This document shows, one piece after another, positions 10,628 to 21,354 of a stretch of 64,000 bases of DNA (its first letter is position 1; each line of letters opens with the position of its first letter). The stretch lies in contig VFIW01000004.1 of the NCBI GenBank assembly GCA_006386115.1, positions 496,001 through 560,000 of the forward strand, in the 5' to 3' direction. This stretch comes from Globisporangium splendens (taxonomy: Eukaryota; Oomycota; Peronosporomycetes; Pythiales; Pythiaceae). The translations under genes and the position numbers were made by a program. The notes below the pieces were generated by a model that was not told the origin of the DNA, did not search any database, and worked only from the letters and a program-made list of their open reading frames with translations.

Positions 10628-12019
10628 ATGCGCGGATCGCTGGCGAGTCTGCCGCGCATGAGCATGGACCAGCTCAACGTGCGCGACGACGCGGACCGCG
10701 CGCTGCGCATCTGGCTGCTCTCGGCCACGCAGATCGAGGGCAACACGTTCTACCGGCTCGCGGGCCGCTTCCAGAGCAACGGGCAGACGTGGGAGGTCAA
10801 CCGGCGCTACTCGGAGTTCCTGGCGCTGCGCACGAAGCTCATCAAGTTCTTCGAGGACCAGGACGATGCGTGTCCTGGGTGCCTGAACTACTTGGCGTCC
10901 ATTCAGCGCTTCGAGTTCCCCAAGAAGCACCTGTTCTCGTCCAAGAACCCGGCTGTCGTCAACTACCGCGTCAAGGCGCTGCGCTCGTTCATGAACCTGC
11001 TGGCGTCCTGGGCGTTCTCGAACTCGCCCAAGTGCCCGCTCTGTGGAGGGTACGCGTTTGAACTTGTGCGCAACTTTGTCGTCGACGGCGCCGAGCCCAT
11101 GACGGGCTCCGATATGGACTATATCCGCGGCTCGATCTCGATTGAAGCGTTCGCGAGCAGCGGCGAGCGCCCGTCAGCGTTTGCGCGGCCCTCGGGACTC
11201 GAGCGCCGCCACAGCTGGATCCCGGCGTCCGGATCCGCGACGCTCAAAGCACATCAAGAGCGACAGCAGCAGCAACAGCAGAAGCCCAATGCGAAACCCC
11301 CCACAGCCAAAAATGCGCCGGTTGTCCCCCAGCAGCCAGACGCGTACGATACGTTCAACGACTACTTGCCGGCGCGACCCTCGCAGCGCACAAAGCCGTC
11401 CCACAACGTCGACGCAAGCCAGTCGAACCACAAGTTCTCGGTGCAGAAGACAAAGCCTGGCGAGAAGTCGAGTTTCTTGCTGTACAGCGACAGAGGCGAT
11501 GGCGCCGAGAACAACAGCGACATCGTGAGCTTTGGCAGCGTGTCGATGAACAACGAAACCAAACTGCGCAAACACAAGAGCGAACCACGCCTCCCGAACG
11601 ACAGTTTTCTCTCGTTTGCGAGCACCGACAACGAGGTGAAGGAAGAAGACGAATCGAGCGACGACGCCGTGAGCGACCACTCGAACATGCTGTCGTCGCC
11701 CAACGCGCAGCCTGCCAAGAGCAAGAGCAAGGCGACAAAGACGGTGACGGTGACAGAGGAGAAGTCGCAGTTCTTCGACAGCTTCATCTCGGAGGATCTG
11801 GTCGAGCCGATCTCGTCGGACGACGACGACCGTCGCTACTACGGCGGCCAGAGCACGTCGCCCTCGGACGAAGAGGTCAAGGTCGACGATGACTCGGAGG
11901 ACGAAGACGAGATCGACATCACGGGTGTCGCGCTCAACTCGCCGCCACAAAAGGGTCGGGCAGCCTCGCGAAGCGGCGAGAACCTTTGGCAGCCATGGGA
12001 GCTCGCGCGAGGCGGATAG
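10628..12019 (+). CDS. PX-domain protein with CxxC/CxxC insertion (paralogue B)
   Basis: A single exon of 463 residues. The PX domain spans about residues 25-175: QTWEVNRRYSEF carries the phosphoinositide-binding patch, followed by CPGC, FEFPKKH, NYR, ALRSFM and KCPLC. The two CxxC pairs match those of the divergent paralogue at 8169, so they predate the duplication. The tail is long, with a Gln/Pro-rich stretch, then DIVSFGSVS and DSFLSF motifs and Asp/Ser clusters, and is probably disordered and phosphorylated. An endosomal sorting or signalling role is inferred from the PX domain only. A second Met 9-11 codons in could be the true start. Confidence 0.85.
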   Translation: MRGSLASLPRMSMDQLNVRDDADRALRIWLLSATQIEGNTFYRLAGRFQSNGQTWEVNRRYSEFLALRTKLIKFFEDQDDACPGCLNYLASIQRFEFPKKHLFSSKNPAVVNYRVKALRSFMNLLASWAFSNSPKCPLCGGYAFELVRNFVVDGAEPMTGSDMDYIRGSISIEAFASSGERPSAFARPSGLERRHSWIPASGSATLKAHQERQQQQQQKPNAKPPTAKNAPVVPQQPDAYDTFNDYLPARPSQRTKPSHNVDASQSNHKFSVQKTKPGEKSSFLLYSDRGDGAENNSDIVSFGSVSMNNETKLRKHKSEPRLPNDSFLSFASTDNEVKEEDESSDDAVSDHSNMLSSPNAQPAKSKSKATKTVTVTEEKSQFFDSFISEDLVEPISSDDDDRRYYGGQSTSPSDEEVKVDDDSEDEDEIDITGVALNSPPQKGRAASRSGENLWQPWELARGG

Positions 12020-13806
12020 GCGACGGAAGACGCAAAGACGCCAATGCAAAGAGAAGCAAGCGGTTGGAATGTCAATCTACCCAAGTAAGTGGGGTTTTGG
12101 CTCGAAAGGAGAGCTGAGACCAAGGAAGTACTTGCCACGAAATGGCGCAAGTTTATGAAATGCAGTTGATCGAGGAAGAACTCAAAGAGGAGCACCACGC
12201 GAAAGAAATGAGTCTGCGAGTTGCCCATCGTACAAGTTATATGAATGAAACCCTTTGCAAATGAAATAGACATTGCTGAACCATCCTGCACAATCACAGC
12301 ACACACACAAATGGTAGAATTCTGTCATGCACAAACGCACACACAGCAATAGCAAAATTCTCCATACACAACTGCCATCAGGGATCCTTTGGCGCAGACG
12401 CCTTGTTGAGCATCGAACCCCAGGTCCTCCCTCCCTCCCACCCATGCGGGAGGATCCCATTCGCCCGTCGTCAGTTGCCATCAACCAGGATGCTGATGGT
12501 GTGTGCATCCTCCTTTTTAACTTTAGGAATGTCTTTTCGGCTCACTCGACAGACAACAAGCAAAAGGTGCATTCACATTCAATGGGCTTGCTGCTGTCAG
12601 GATATGACGACATGCGTGCGGATATCGAACATGTCTGCAGAAATGCACTTGCTTGTTAAAGATCCTTTGGCGAGGAAGAAGGACGAAATGGGATCTTTTG
12701 CTGGGTCAATGGATGGGTCGCAAGCACTGGGTGACAACAGCAAATGGAAGCCACTAAGGCTGCAGACAGACAAGCAGGCAGCAAGCGCACGCGTCGACAA
12801 ATCTTTGCTGCTGCTGTCTGTTTGCCTGCTTTGCTGCAAGTTTTTCAAAATAATGTTGGGATCGGAAATTGGAAAAAGCGTGCGCGTTCACTTGGATTCA
12901 GTAGGACCAAGTTCCACCGCGTTAAAAAGTTGTGCCACTTGGTTTGCAACAAACTTTGCCCAGCTGTTTCTTTTGCTGTCCATCCCCCCCACAGCGAAAG
13001 TTGAGGTCAGGTCGGGCGGGTTTGCTGCAAACCCGGCAAGGGACCGCAACAAGCCGCCACACAACACACAAGCACAGCGTTTTCTTCTTAAAATACATCT
13101 TGCAGGCTTGCTGCAAACTCCACCATCGACAACAGCAAGCAACACCAAGTGCGGGGGAGGGGTCCAAGCCAAAAAGACGCCCCCACCAGCTCACGCCATT
13201 TATATATTGCCGCCGCAGCAGCATATAAGAAGGCAGCATCACGTCACTCGCCCGCGAGTATATTGTGGGCTCACACACCAGAAGCCCCTCCCCGTCCGTC
13301 CGTCCGATTCGATCTGCTCGTGGATGCTGTAGCGTGCCGACAGGTGAGCTGACGATGCGTATGTGCATGCACGCGCTTGCTTATTGTAAAGGAGATAATA
13401 TGAGATTCGATATGTAGGGTCTTGTGTGTGCGTGTCCGGTTCGTATGCGTTGTTTTCATCCATTACCCTCCGAAAATGAAAAGAGCGAGGGGGATGTTGT
13501 GTGTGCGTTGCATATGTGAGTCAAGTAGAAAGAAAGCGATTACTGACGGCGTGTATGTGTGTTTATATGCGGCATTCTGACTATTCCGCGCAGACTCGCA
13601 CTTCGGATCGTCGGTTGAGAGCGAAAGATCCAGTCGTTATTCTCGCACACGCCAGTCTCTTCAAGTGACTATCGACTCGGGTATGTGAAATTTGCTAGCG
13701 GTGAATGCTGCAGCGCTCTGTTGGTGCGCGTCCTTACTTATTATTTTATGTTTATTTCCGTTGTAGCTTGAATTCTTCGTCGTGTTTTATAAACACACAC
13801 TCAGTT
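12020..13806 (+). promoter_or_regulatory. Spacer and 5' leader of the RING gene
   Basis: No protein gene is supported. Four copies of a TTTGCnGCAAA-like dyad occur (12830-12840, 12942-12954, 13018-13034, 13107-13118); the third is a perfect 17-base palindrome. TATA-like sequence follows near 13198. The leader of the RING gene appears to hold two introns, 13342-13593 (GTGAGC...CGCAG) and 13681-13766 (GTATGT...TGTAG), judged by splice signals alone. Confidence 0.45.
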
Positions 13807-16035
13807 ATGGAGGTTAAGGGAAGCGAAGCGGATGGCCAGTGGTGGCGCTGGACGAGCGGTAGCAGCAACGGCAGCATCTCGTCGTCCTCGGACGCCGCGC
13901 GCAGCACAGGCGACGTCGCTTTCAATTCCAGCAGCAGCAGTTTGTCGCCCTCGGAGTCGTCACTGCGGTGGCAAAAGCGGCCGGCGGCAAGCGGACGCGC
14001 GGGGGGTTTCTTCAGAGACGTGGACAGCGCAACGTCACCTTCGGCCTATGCAAATGGGACGTGGTCGACACCAAGTAGTGGGAGCTCGTCGTCGTCTTCT
14101 TCGCCAAGCGGCTCAGCCATCGGTTCGCCGACAACGTTCTTCGCGTCCTCGTCCAGTATGATGTCAGCGAGAAGCGCTCGAAGAGCGACGACAGCCCCAG
14201 TAACCTCTTCTTCCTCTTCTTCTAGAAAGAAAGTCCCCAGTAGCGTCGCTCGCCCGACGTCAGCACGAGACGCGCCGACGGTCTTTGGAATGAAAAAGAA
14301 AGTATCGCCCTCGGCATCGGCTAGTTATGGCAGCAGCCACTTTACGCCATTGTCGTCGGCGACATCGTCGTCGTCACCTGCATTCGGATACACGCGTCCT
14401 ACCGCCAGTAGTAGCAGTTTTGCTGCTGCCACCGCAGAGAAGCCGTCGGCATCCTCCTCACACGCCGAGATCACGTGGAGTCTCGGACCAAGCAGCGTCA
14501 GTAGCAGTAAGCGTAAAGTGGCGACAAGGAAAGACAAGAAAGTGAACAGGACGCCCGTGCAACCGCGAAGAGCGTCATTGTACACCCCACGCGCAGTCCG
14601 CAGTGTGGCGGAACATGGACGAGAACGTGTGGCCGCAACGGCATCGTACGTCTTTTTTGAGAAAGACAGCGTCACGGCTTCGGCTACAGTGTCACCTTCG
14701 AGTCGCTTTGAGACTACGAGCAGCTCTCGTTCTACGAGCGTCGACTCGCCATCGCCAAAGCCAACTCGTTTGTCAACGTCCCCTGTATCTTCGACGTCGT
14801 CATCCTCGTATGCTTCGTCGTCGTCTCCGTACCTGAAAAACAACGATCCACTCGTGAATTGTGCGCGCGCCGTGCTGCAAGACTGCATCATGAAACGACG
14901 CATGGAGCGCAGCACAATGCGGAAACGCAACATTGAAGATTGCGTCAAATCGGAATTCCTGGACTCGAAATCGAGTGTCTATGTGCCGAGAAAATTAAGC
15001 GACTGTGGGATCATGAGCTCCTGCTCTAGGTACGTTAGTGCTGCGCCATTCATATTCTTTACAAATGACGTGCTAAACCCATTTGTGTTTTGGCTCGCTG
15101 AGCAGTAGTGATGATGAGCTCAGCCAGTTATCGTCCATGGAACACTCGTTCAACAGTGATCGATACGATCGAGACTCGGAGTGCAAGCTGTCAAAGGAGG
15201 AGCAATATCGCGAACTCATGCTCGGCGACAATGGATTGAGCAGCAGTCCCGAGTTTGAGCGGTTCAGTCCATTTCTCGAAGAAAAGTAAGCTTATGCTGC
15301 TGTTGGCTTTTCTTTTCTTTTTTTTCTTTTCTTCTTTCTGCCAACACTGTGGACTCACCGTCATGTTGTATTTTGCGTGTATGAACAACCACAGAGGCTT
15401 GCCTGTTGAAATCCGGTACCAGCTTCCATTGGCTCTCGGTACTGCGAGTGAAACAGACAAAGAATGCACGATTTGCCAAACCCGCTACGGCATCGGGGAT
15501 CACATCGTCACGCTCCCTTGTCAGCATTTCTTCCAGTACGTTTCTTTTGTTATATTTCCTATCCCAAAGTATGCTGATTTTGCTCGAAGCCAACAAAAAC
15601 GTCGTACGTTTTGGAAATACGTAGTGCCTGCTGTGTCGACAAATGGCTTTGGAACCATACGTCGTGTCCACTGTGCCGCACTGAGGTGTCGTTAGACGTG
15701 GAGACGGAAGTGTCTAGTTCCAAGCACAACTTCCAAGAGTGCTCGGAGCTAGATCAGGAGACAATTCGACGAAAAATGCGCTCAACATCGCAAAGCGCAG
15801 GGTTCCGACCTGTTGTTCCTGGTGAGTCGCTGAAGACAGACAGCTAGACTTTGTATTCCGTAGCGGAATTCTAACTTTTATTGTGGCATGTGCGACAGCA
15901 GATTTGGAACTTGATCAGCTTCAGCGCCAACTTTCTTCGCTAAGTGTCCAAGAAGCCAATCAACCGAAATATTTAGTATGGTACGGCCGCGCACCTGCCT
16001 ACACCCACGTCGCCCACATTGCTTCTTTTCGCTGA
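13807..16035 (+). CDS. RING-H2 finger protein, probable E3 ubiquitin ligase
   Basis: Five exons (13807-15029, 15106-15285, 15395-15535, 15625-15821, 15899-16035) give 625 residues. RING-H2 domains recruit E2 enzymes for ubiquitin transfer. The first 400 residues are Ser/Thr/Ala-rich and likely disordered. The RING domain is near residues 495-535 with ligands in canonical order: CTIC, then CQH, FFH, ACC and CPLC. It is rebuilt across the exon 3/4 junction, which confirms that splice. A stop precedes the ATG in the spliced leader. The 3' end is ambiguous: reading through gives a stop at 16033-16035, while an intron from GTATGG at about 15975 to CAG at about 16080 would give a short basic tail instead. 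Confidence 0.8.
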
Positions 16036-16979
16036 CCTCATCTCGCTTCTATGTTCTTTGTATCTTTTCCACACGAACAGCCCCAAGCCAAAGCGACCTC
16101 ACGCAAAGTAGCCACTGCTTCGAGACGTCGCCGTTCGTGATTTGCGTTTTCCCCTTCCTCCTTTTGCCCATGATCGACACTCCTCGAGCACATTGGTTGT
16201 CCAGTACCTGTTGTCCACCCGAAGAAAGTAATGCCACAAAACAACAAACACACAAGAGCTCAACGCCGATCGAAAAAATAGATGATGATAACCTTCAGCC
16301 CTCAATCCAAAGCGAAAAGTCCTGCCTGCCCAAACAAAAAGCAAAACAAAGTGCCGAGCCGTCTGGAAGAATTGCCACTGACTGGTCTTTCAAGAGAGCT
16401 GCTGCTTGTTGCTGCTTGTTCGCTCTCTTCTTCTCTCTGCCTGCGTGCGTGTCTATCGAAAGAGTGCTATTTTGACCAAAAAGAAAAAGAAACCCCAATG
16501 AAGTCATCACGTCATGATTTGAAGCCACCGCGTAGCAAATTTGATTGATGCCAATAGAAGCGGTGAAAATGGCAATGCAGTGACTTTGTTTTTCCTGACA
16601 TTGTTCTCTCTTCCTGAGCTATCAACGGTGAGTAGGTTGTTGTTGCTCTTGGAAATTACAGTACGAACCACATCCGGATCCAGCTGCAATGGAACCTGTG
16701 TCGTTGCTATTTCTTTACAAACTCTTGAAAACCTGGTTGCTAACAAATAGCATCTTCATCAAAATTGTTTAAACAGCATGCGGCTATTCATGGAAATACC
16801 AATTTTATCGTGCCCAGAGTCGCAACAAGTGGTGATCTTTTCGCGTCTGGCGTTATTTCGTGTGGGGGACGCAAGGCAAAACAAAACAAGCAGCGCCAAC
16901 AGCAACAAGAAGCAGCGCCAAGAGCTCCATTCAGGCGCGTGTGCGTGTGACTGTGAGTGCGTACTACAGACAGACGGGG
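16036..16979. other. Intergenic stretch, no gene seen
   Basis: Small unsupported frames only. Both neighbouring genes run rightward, so this holds the 3' region of the RING gene and the promoter of the next. I see no clear core promoter motif. Confidence 0.5.
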
Positions 16980-19900
16980 ATGAACGGCAGCGGGTCGGAC
17001 GAGGAGGGTGCGATGACGTACTTCCTGCCTATCGGCATCGCCGACGACTCGCCCCCGAAGCGCAGGTGCGTACTGTACGATCTCTCTCATTGCCGTGCGC
17101 CTTCATGATGTCTGATCGCTATACTCTACATGTACGTATATATGGCAGTGTGCTTCCACCTGGGAGCTTCGGTCCGATTGGAGGTCGCACACCGACGGCT
17201 GCGAATGCGTCGCTAGGGCCGCGCGGATTCCATGCGGCGGGCGACTCGCCGTCGGCAGCGGCGTATCTCGCCCACCATCGAAGCGACGACTTTGGCGCAG
17301 CGACAGCGTCGTCTACGCCAACAGCAGGAAGCATCGGATCGAATACGATGGCGAGCGCAAGCATGGGGTTGTCAACGGCGAGCTCGAATTTCTTGCTTTC
17401 CGATCTGGGCGGAGAGATTCATGAGCCACAGTCCCAGTCGCTAACGTTCGGCAGTTCAAGCGACCCGTCGACCGCGAGTATTGGCTCATTCGGCTTCTCA
17501 AGTGCGTCCTACTAGATATTACTACTTTGTATGCGAACGATGCTAATTGCGTTTGTGCATGTGTCTTTCCTGTAGGAACATTTCGACGAGACCGAAGCGA
17601 AGACGAGAATGCGCCGAGCAGTCTCTTTGGTCGTGGCAGCAGCAGTTATCTTGCAAGCCCCCGAGGCAATCCGTTCAGGGGAGGCAGCGGTGGAAACGAG
17701 ACGCCGCCGTCGTTCTACAATCGGACGTCGACCTCGGATCTGTCTTCGCCATTCATGACCACGGCGCAAGATCCGAGTCCGTTCGGTACCTCGTCACCAC
17801 ATAATTGGCCTGCGTCATCACCATCATCATCATCGGCTGCTTCAACTGCTTCAGCAGCGCCTCGACGTGTGCTTCAAGCGCCACCAGGGTTGAGCGAGCC
17901 TCCGGGCTTGAACTCGCCTCGTCTCGGTCTTGGCGGCGACTACATGACCAGCAGTTTTCTTGGATCCAGCACGGCGGCAGGAACACAGCAGTCGCATCTT
18001 GCGAGTGGTGGTAGTAGTAGTACCTTTGGCGGTGCATACGCTAATGCGGCTACTTCAACGCCTACGACCATGAGCGACGCATTCCGTTCAGCCAGCAGCC
18101 ATGCGTTCCCGTCGAATCTCGGTTCACCACTGCATGCTCTGCATCTCCCGTCCCCAGATGATCTATTTGCAAGGCCGTCTCATCATCATCACCTCTCAAG
18201 TGAACGACGAGGCGGCATCACGAACCCCGACTTGGCTGAATTGAACTCGCTTTCCGTGAAGGTGCATCACGAACGTACGCCGTCGGCAAGTAGCCGTCCA
18301 GTGAACGAACCAATCGGCATGGGGACGATTGTGAATGAGCTCCAAGCGCGCCAGGTGGCTGTGCAGGGCAATACTGCCAAGCATGCAGCAACTAGTTCGA
18401 TTGGACTGGACCAACAGTCAGCACAGAGCACTTCTGGTTCGTCCCACTCGAGACGTGCGACAGAAAAAAAGAAGCCAGCGTCGCCGACAATGCGGGTGAA
18501 CTCCGCAGGTGGCCGCGCGGACCATCGCTCAGCGGGGCCGAAATCGTCCGGTGTTGCTGTGTTGCAGCCAAAGCCGCCAGCAGCGACGCCTGCTCCACGC
18601 AGTGCGCCTGCAGCTGCGAGTGTGGCTGTCTCGGACGGCAAGCACGCTAGAGGCAAACGACGAGGCGGTCCTGTTGCGACGGACCAGACTGTCAGTAGCA
18701 GCATACATCGTGGACACCACAATCAGGCGGGAGGTAGCCACGACGAGTACGAGTCGGGGGATTCCGCTGAATTTAGCATCACGTCTGACTCGGGTGAAAG
18801 TACGGGCAAAGCACGACTGTTGTCGCCGCTGGCAGACTCGGGCATCACGCAGCAGCAGCAGCAAACTCGTCGTGAGGACAAGAACGAGCGTAAGAATGCA
18901 CGCTCGTCGGCGTCCAAGAAGAAGACTATTGCGGACAAAGCAGCAACGACAGCGCCGGGTGCGGGGCGCAAGCAGATGTACCGTGAAAAGTTGTCGAAAG
19001 ATACTGCTACGAGCGACGCACCACAGCCAACACAACAGCAGCAGGTTAACGATGACAATCTCATACAGCAACGCAGCACCGAGGAAGCTGAGCCGACGAG
19101 CGATTCCAAGTATAACGCTGTCGCTTCGAAACCTGCTGCCAAACAAACTCAGCCGCGCGCGGCACGCAGGGGGAAAGATGCTGCAGCGACCACGACGGAT
19201 CAGATGCCGGCAGTTGCTGAAGACAAGGAGGCCGTTCCTCTTGCTGCAACTGCTACGCAGGAGCGAGTGGAGTCGAGCGATTCGGAGGTTTCCATGGGGA
19301 AGAAACCTGCGAAGCAAAGCAAATCGACTTTGCGAGAAAATGCCAAGAGCAGCAGCCGCCAGGTGTCCAAGCAAAGCCCAAGTCCCGTTGACAGCAGCAA
19401 GAGTGACAAGCAGGAGTCGGCCGCACACGCTGAGCGCAGTGATCAAGCTGCTGCTGTGGAAGCGGCTGTAAGTGAGCCTCCAAAGGAGAAAGCAGGGGAG
19501 AAGCAGACGCTGTCTGCAAAGGAGAATACCTCAGCGACCTCCATTTTGGATGAAACTCGAGAAAAGGAAAGTGATTCTGTGGCCAAGAACAAAAAGGTTC
19601 CAGAATTGCCAGTCTCTGACGCTGTCGTTGAGGATAACAAACTCACCAACGAGACATCCAATGCGAAGGAAACGCCAGCGCCTCCACACGAAGAGATCTC
19701 ACCCACCGAGCATTCCGCAAAGCAGCAGCAGCAGTCACCGCCAGCAGCAGAGACGGTAGAGCCCGCCGTAAAAAGCAATGATAACACTACCCCTGAAAAG
19801 AAACAACAGCCACAACAGTCTCTTGCCAAAGAGAAAGAGCTATCGCAATCACAACCTGCTCATCCTCCTCGCAAAGAGAAACTTTCGAAACGCGAGAAAA

Positions 19901-21193
19901 CCGAGTCGAAAAAGAAAAACAGTGCCAGCAAGCAGCAGAAGAAAGACAAGCGGCGCGATTCGCCTCCGCCACGCTCGAAAGGCAGTAGCAGCAGCAGCTT
20001 TGACGTCTCGGACATCTCGGACCTCGACAATGTTGTTGGTGCACCGGACTCTGGAAGCGGGATCCAGGCGTCTGCGAGCAGTGCCGTGAGCGGTTTTGTT
20101 GCGAGAGTCTGGTCGCGTGGAGTTATGTGGGCTACCTACATCCTCAGTAGCGTCAAAGCGCTGTGCGTGTGGATTGCGAGTCACATCCACCTCAGGGGCA
20201 TCGTGAGCACGGCGCGGTACCATCTCGAGTCTGTCGCGGCCGTGCTGTTCAGCGTGCTGTTGCTGCTCTCGCTGCATGGCGCGTCGTGGTTCATTCGCGT
20301 GCACCGCGTGGCGTTCCGTGCGATCTTGACGCATCGCCACATTGGCTTTTGCTTTGCGTTCCTGTACGCGTTCCCGTTTCTGGTGCAGTACGTGTTTCCG
20401 TGGGCACCGCCATGGGCACCCGTGTGCCTTTGGTACGCATTCCTGGTGCAATTGTTTTGCACGAACGGTCCGACAGCGATGGTCACGACGTTCCGCATCC
20501 TGCTGCCGCTCGTGTTCCTAATCGAAGGCATCTCGCACCACAGTTTCTTGCTCGACTTGAACGGTACGACTGCCTCTCGTTGCTTTGTTTGACTATAAAC
20601 TTACTGAGTCTGTTTGCTTTTGCTTTGTGTTGCAGGTGCTGAGCTGTTGCTGACGTCGTTTATTATATCGGCGTTGAAGACCAGCAACCTGTGCAGCCCG
20701 ATCTTCTTGATCTCCCTCGCCGCACAGGTACGCACACACATGCTCACGTTCTGGCGTAGCTGCTTCGTCTAATGCCTTCACTCTAACTCTGTTCTCTCTT
20801 CTTACCTTGCCTCAGTGTCTCTCGGCCGTGTTTCTCGGCTCGGAGCTTGTGGTGCAGTGGTTCCAGATGGCGCTGGCGCTGTATTCGCTCCATTCCATGG
20901 TCGCATCGGACGAAGACTGGGTACGTTTTGTTTGTTTTTGTGCTGAGTGCAAAGCATACGTGGTACAGACTCTAATACTGTCGTCTATATGCATACTTCC
21001 TGTTTACTAACAGCACGGGCTTGGCGACGACGACGACGAGCTCTCGTGCCAGTCGTCCATGTCGATGATGCACCACCACTCGATCGCCGACTACAGCCAC
21101 CACCCGGCGCCATCGTCGGCGCAGTCGATCCAGAAGACCAAACGCCTCGACCGACGCGCACTGGCGTACGTCCGCGGCCGCAAATTCCGCTAA
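16980..21193 (+). CDS. Large low-complexity protein with polytopic membrane C-terminus
   Basis: Six exons (16980-17065, 17149-17501, 17576-20563, 20636-20727, 20816-20920, 21014-21193) give 1267 residues; all phases agree, and TGCTAAT/TTACTAAC branch sites precede two acceptors. Residues 1 to about 980 are Ser/Gly-rich, then Lys/Gln/Glu-rich with Gln runs, and appear disordered. From about 1000 to 1220 there are several hydrophobic helices (for example VLFSVLLLLSLHGASWF, FLIEGISHHSFLL, LLLTSFIISAL), so a multi-pass membrane domain is likely, with a short basic tail ending GRKFR. I do not recognise the family. Membrane tethering of a long cytosolic arm is inference. Confidence 0.75.
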
Positions 21194-21238
21194 GCGCATA
21201 CCCACAACAAATTCCAGATCTTGCATGATTTGTACAGC

Positions 21239-21266
21239 ATCTCTCTCTCTCTTTTTTTTTTTTTTC
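21239..21266. repeat. CT microsatellite and T tract
   Basis: A run of CT units followed by about 14 T bases sits in the short spacer between two convergent gene ends. Confidence 0.8.
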
Positions 21267-21354
21267 TACAGCATTTTCGTTTTTCATAAGAACATCTTTG
21301 CTCAATATATACTTCTCATTCTCTATTTCATATAAACTCTCGCTTCCTGTCGAT

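Noticed and set aside
12400..12480. tRNA-like ATCGAACCCC sequence
   Set aside because: No cloverleaf arms or discriminator end could be paired around it.
12403..13332. Open frame of 309 codons on the plus strand
   Set aside because: Low-quality composition, no domain, no homologous feel, and it overlaps promoter-type repeats and a probable leader intron.
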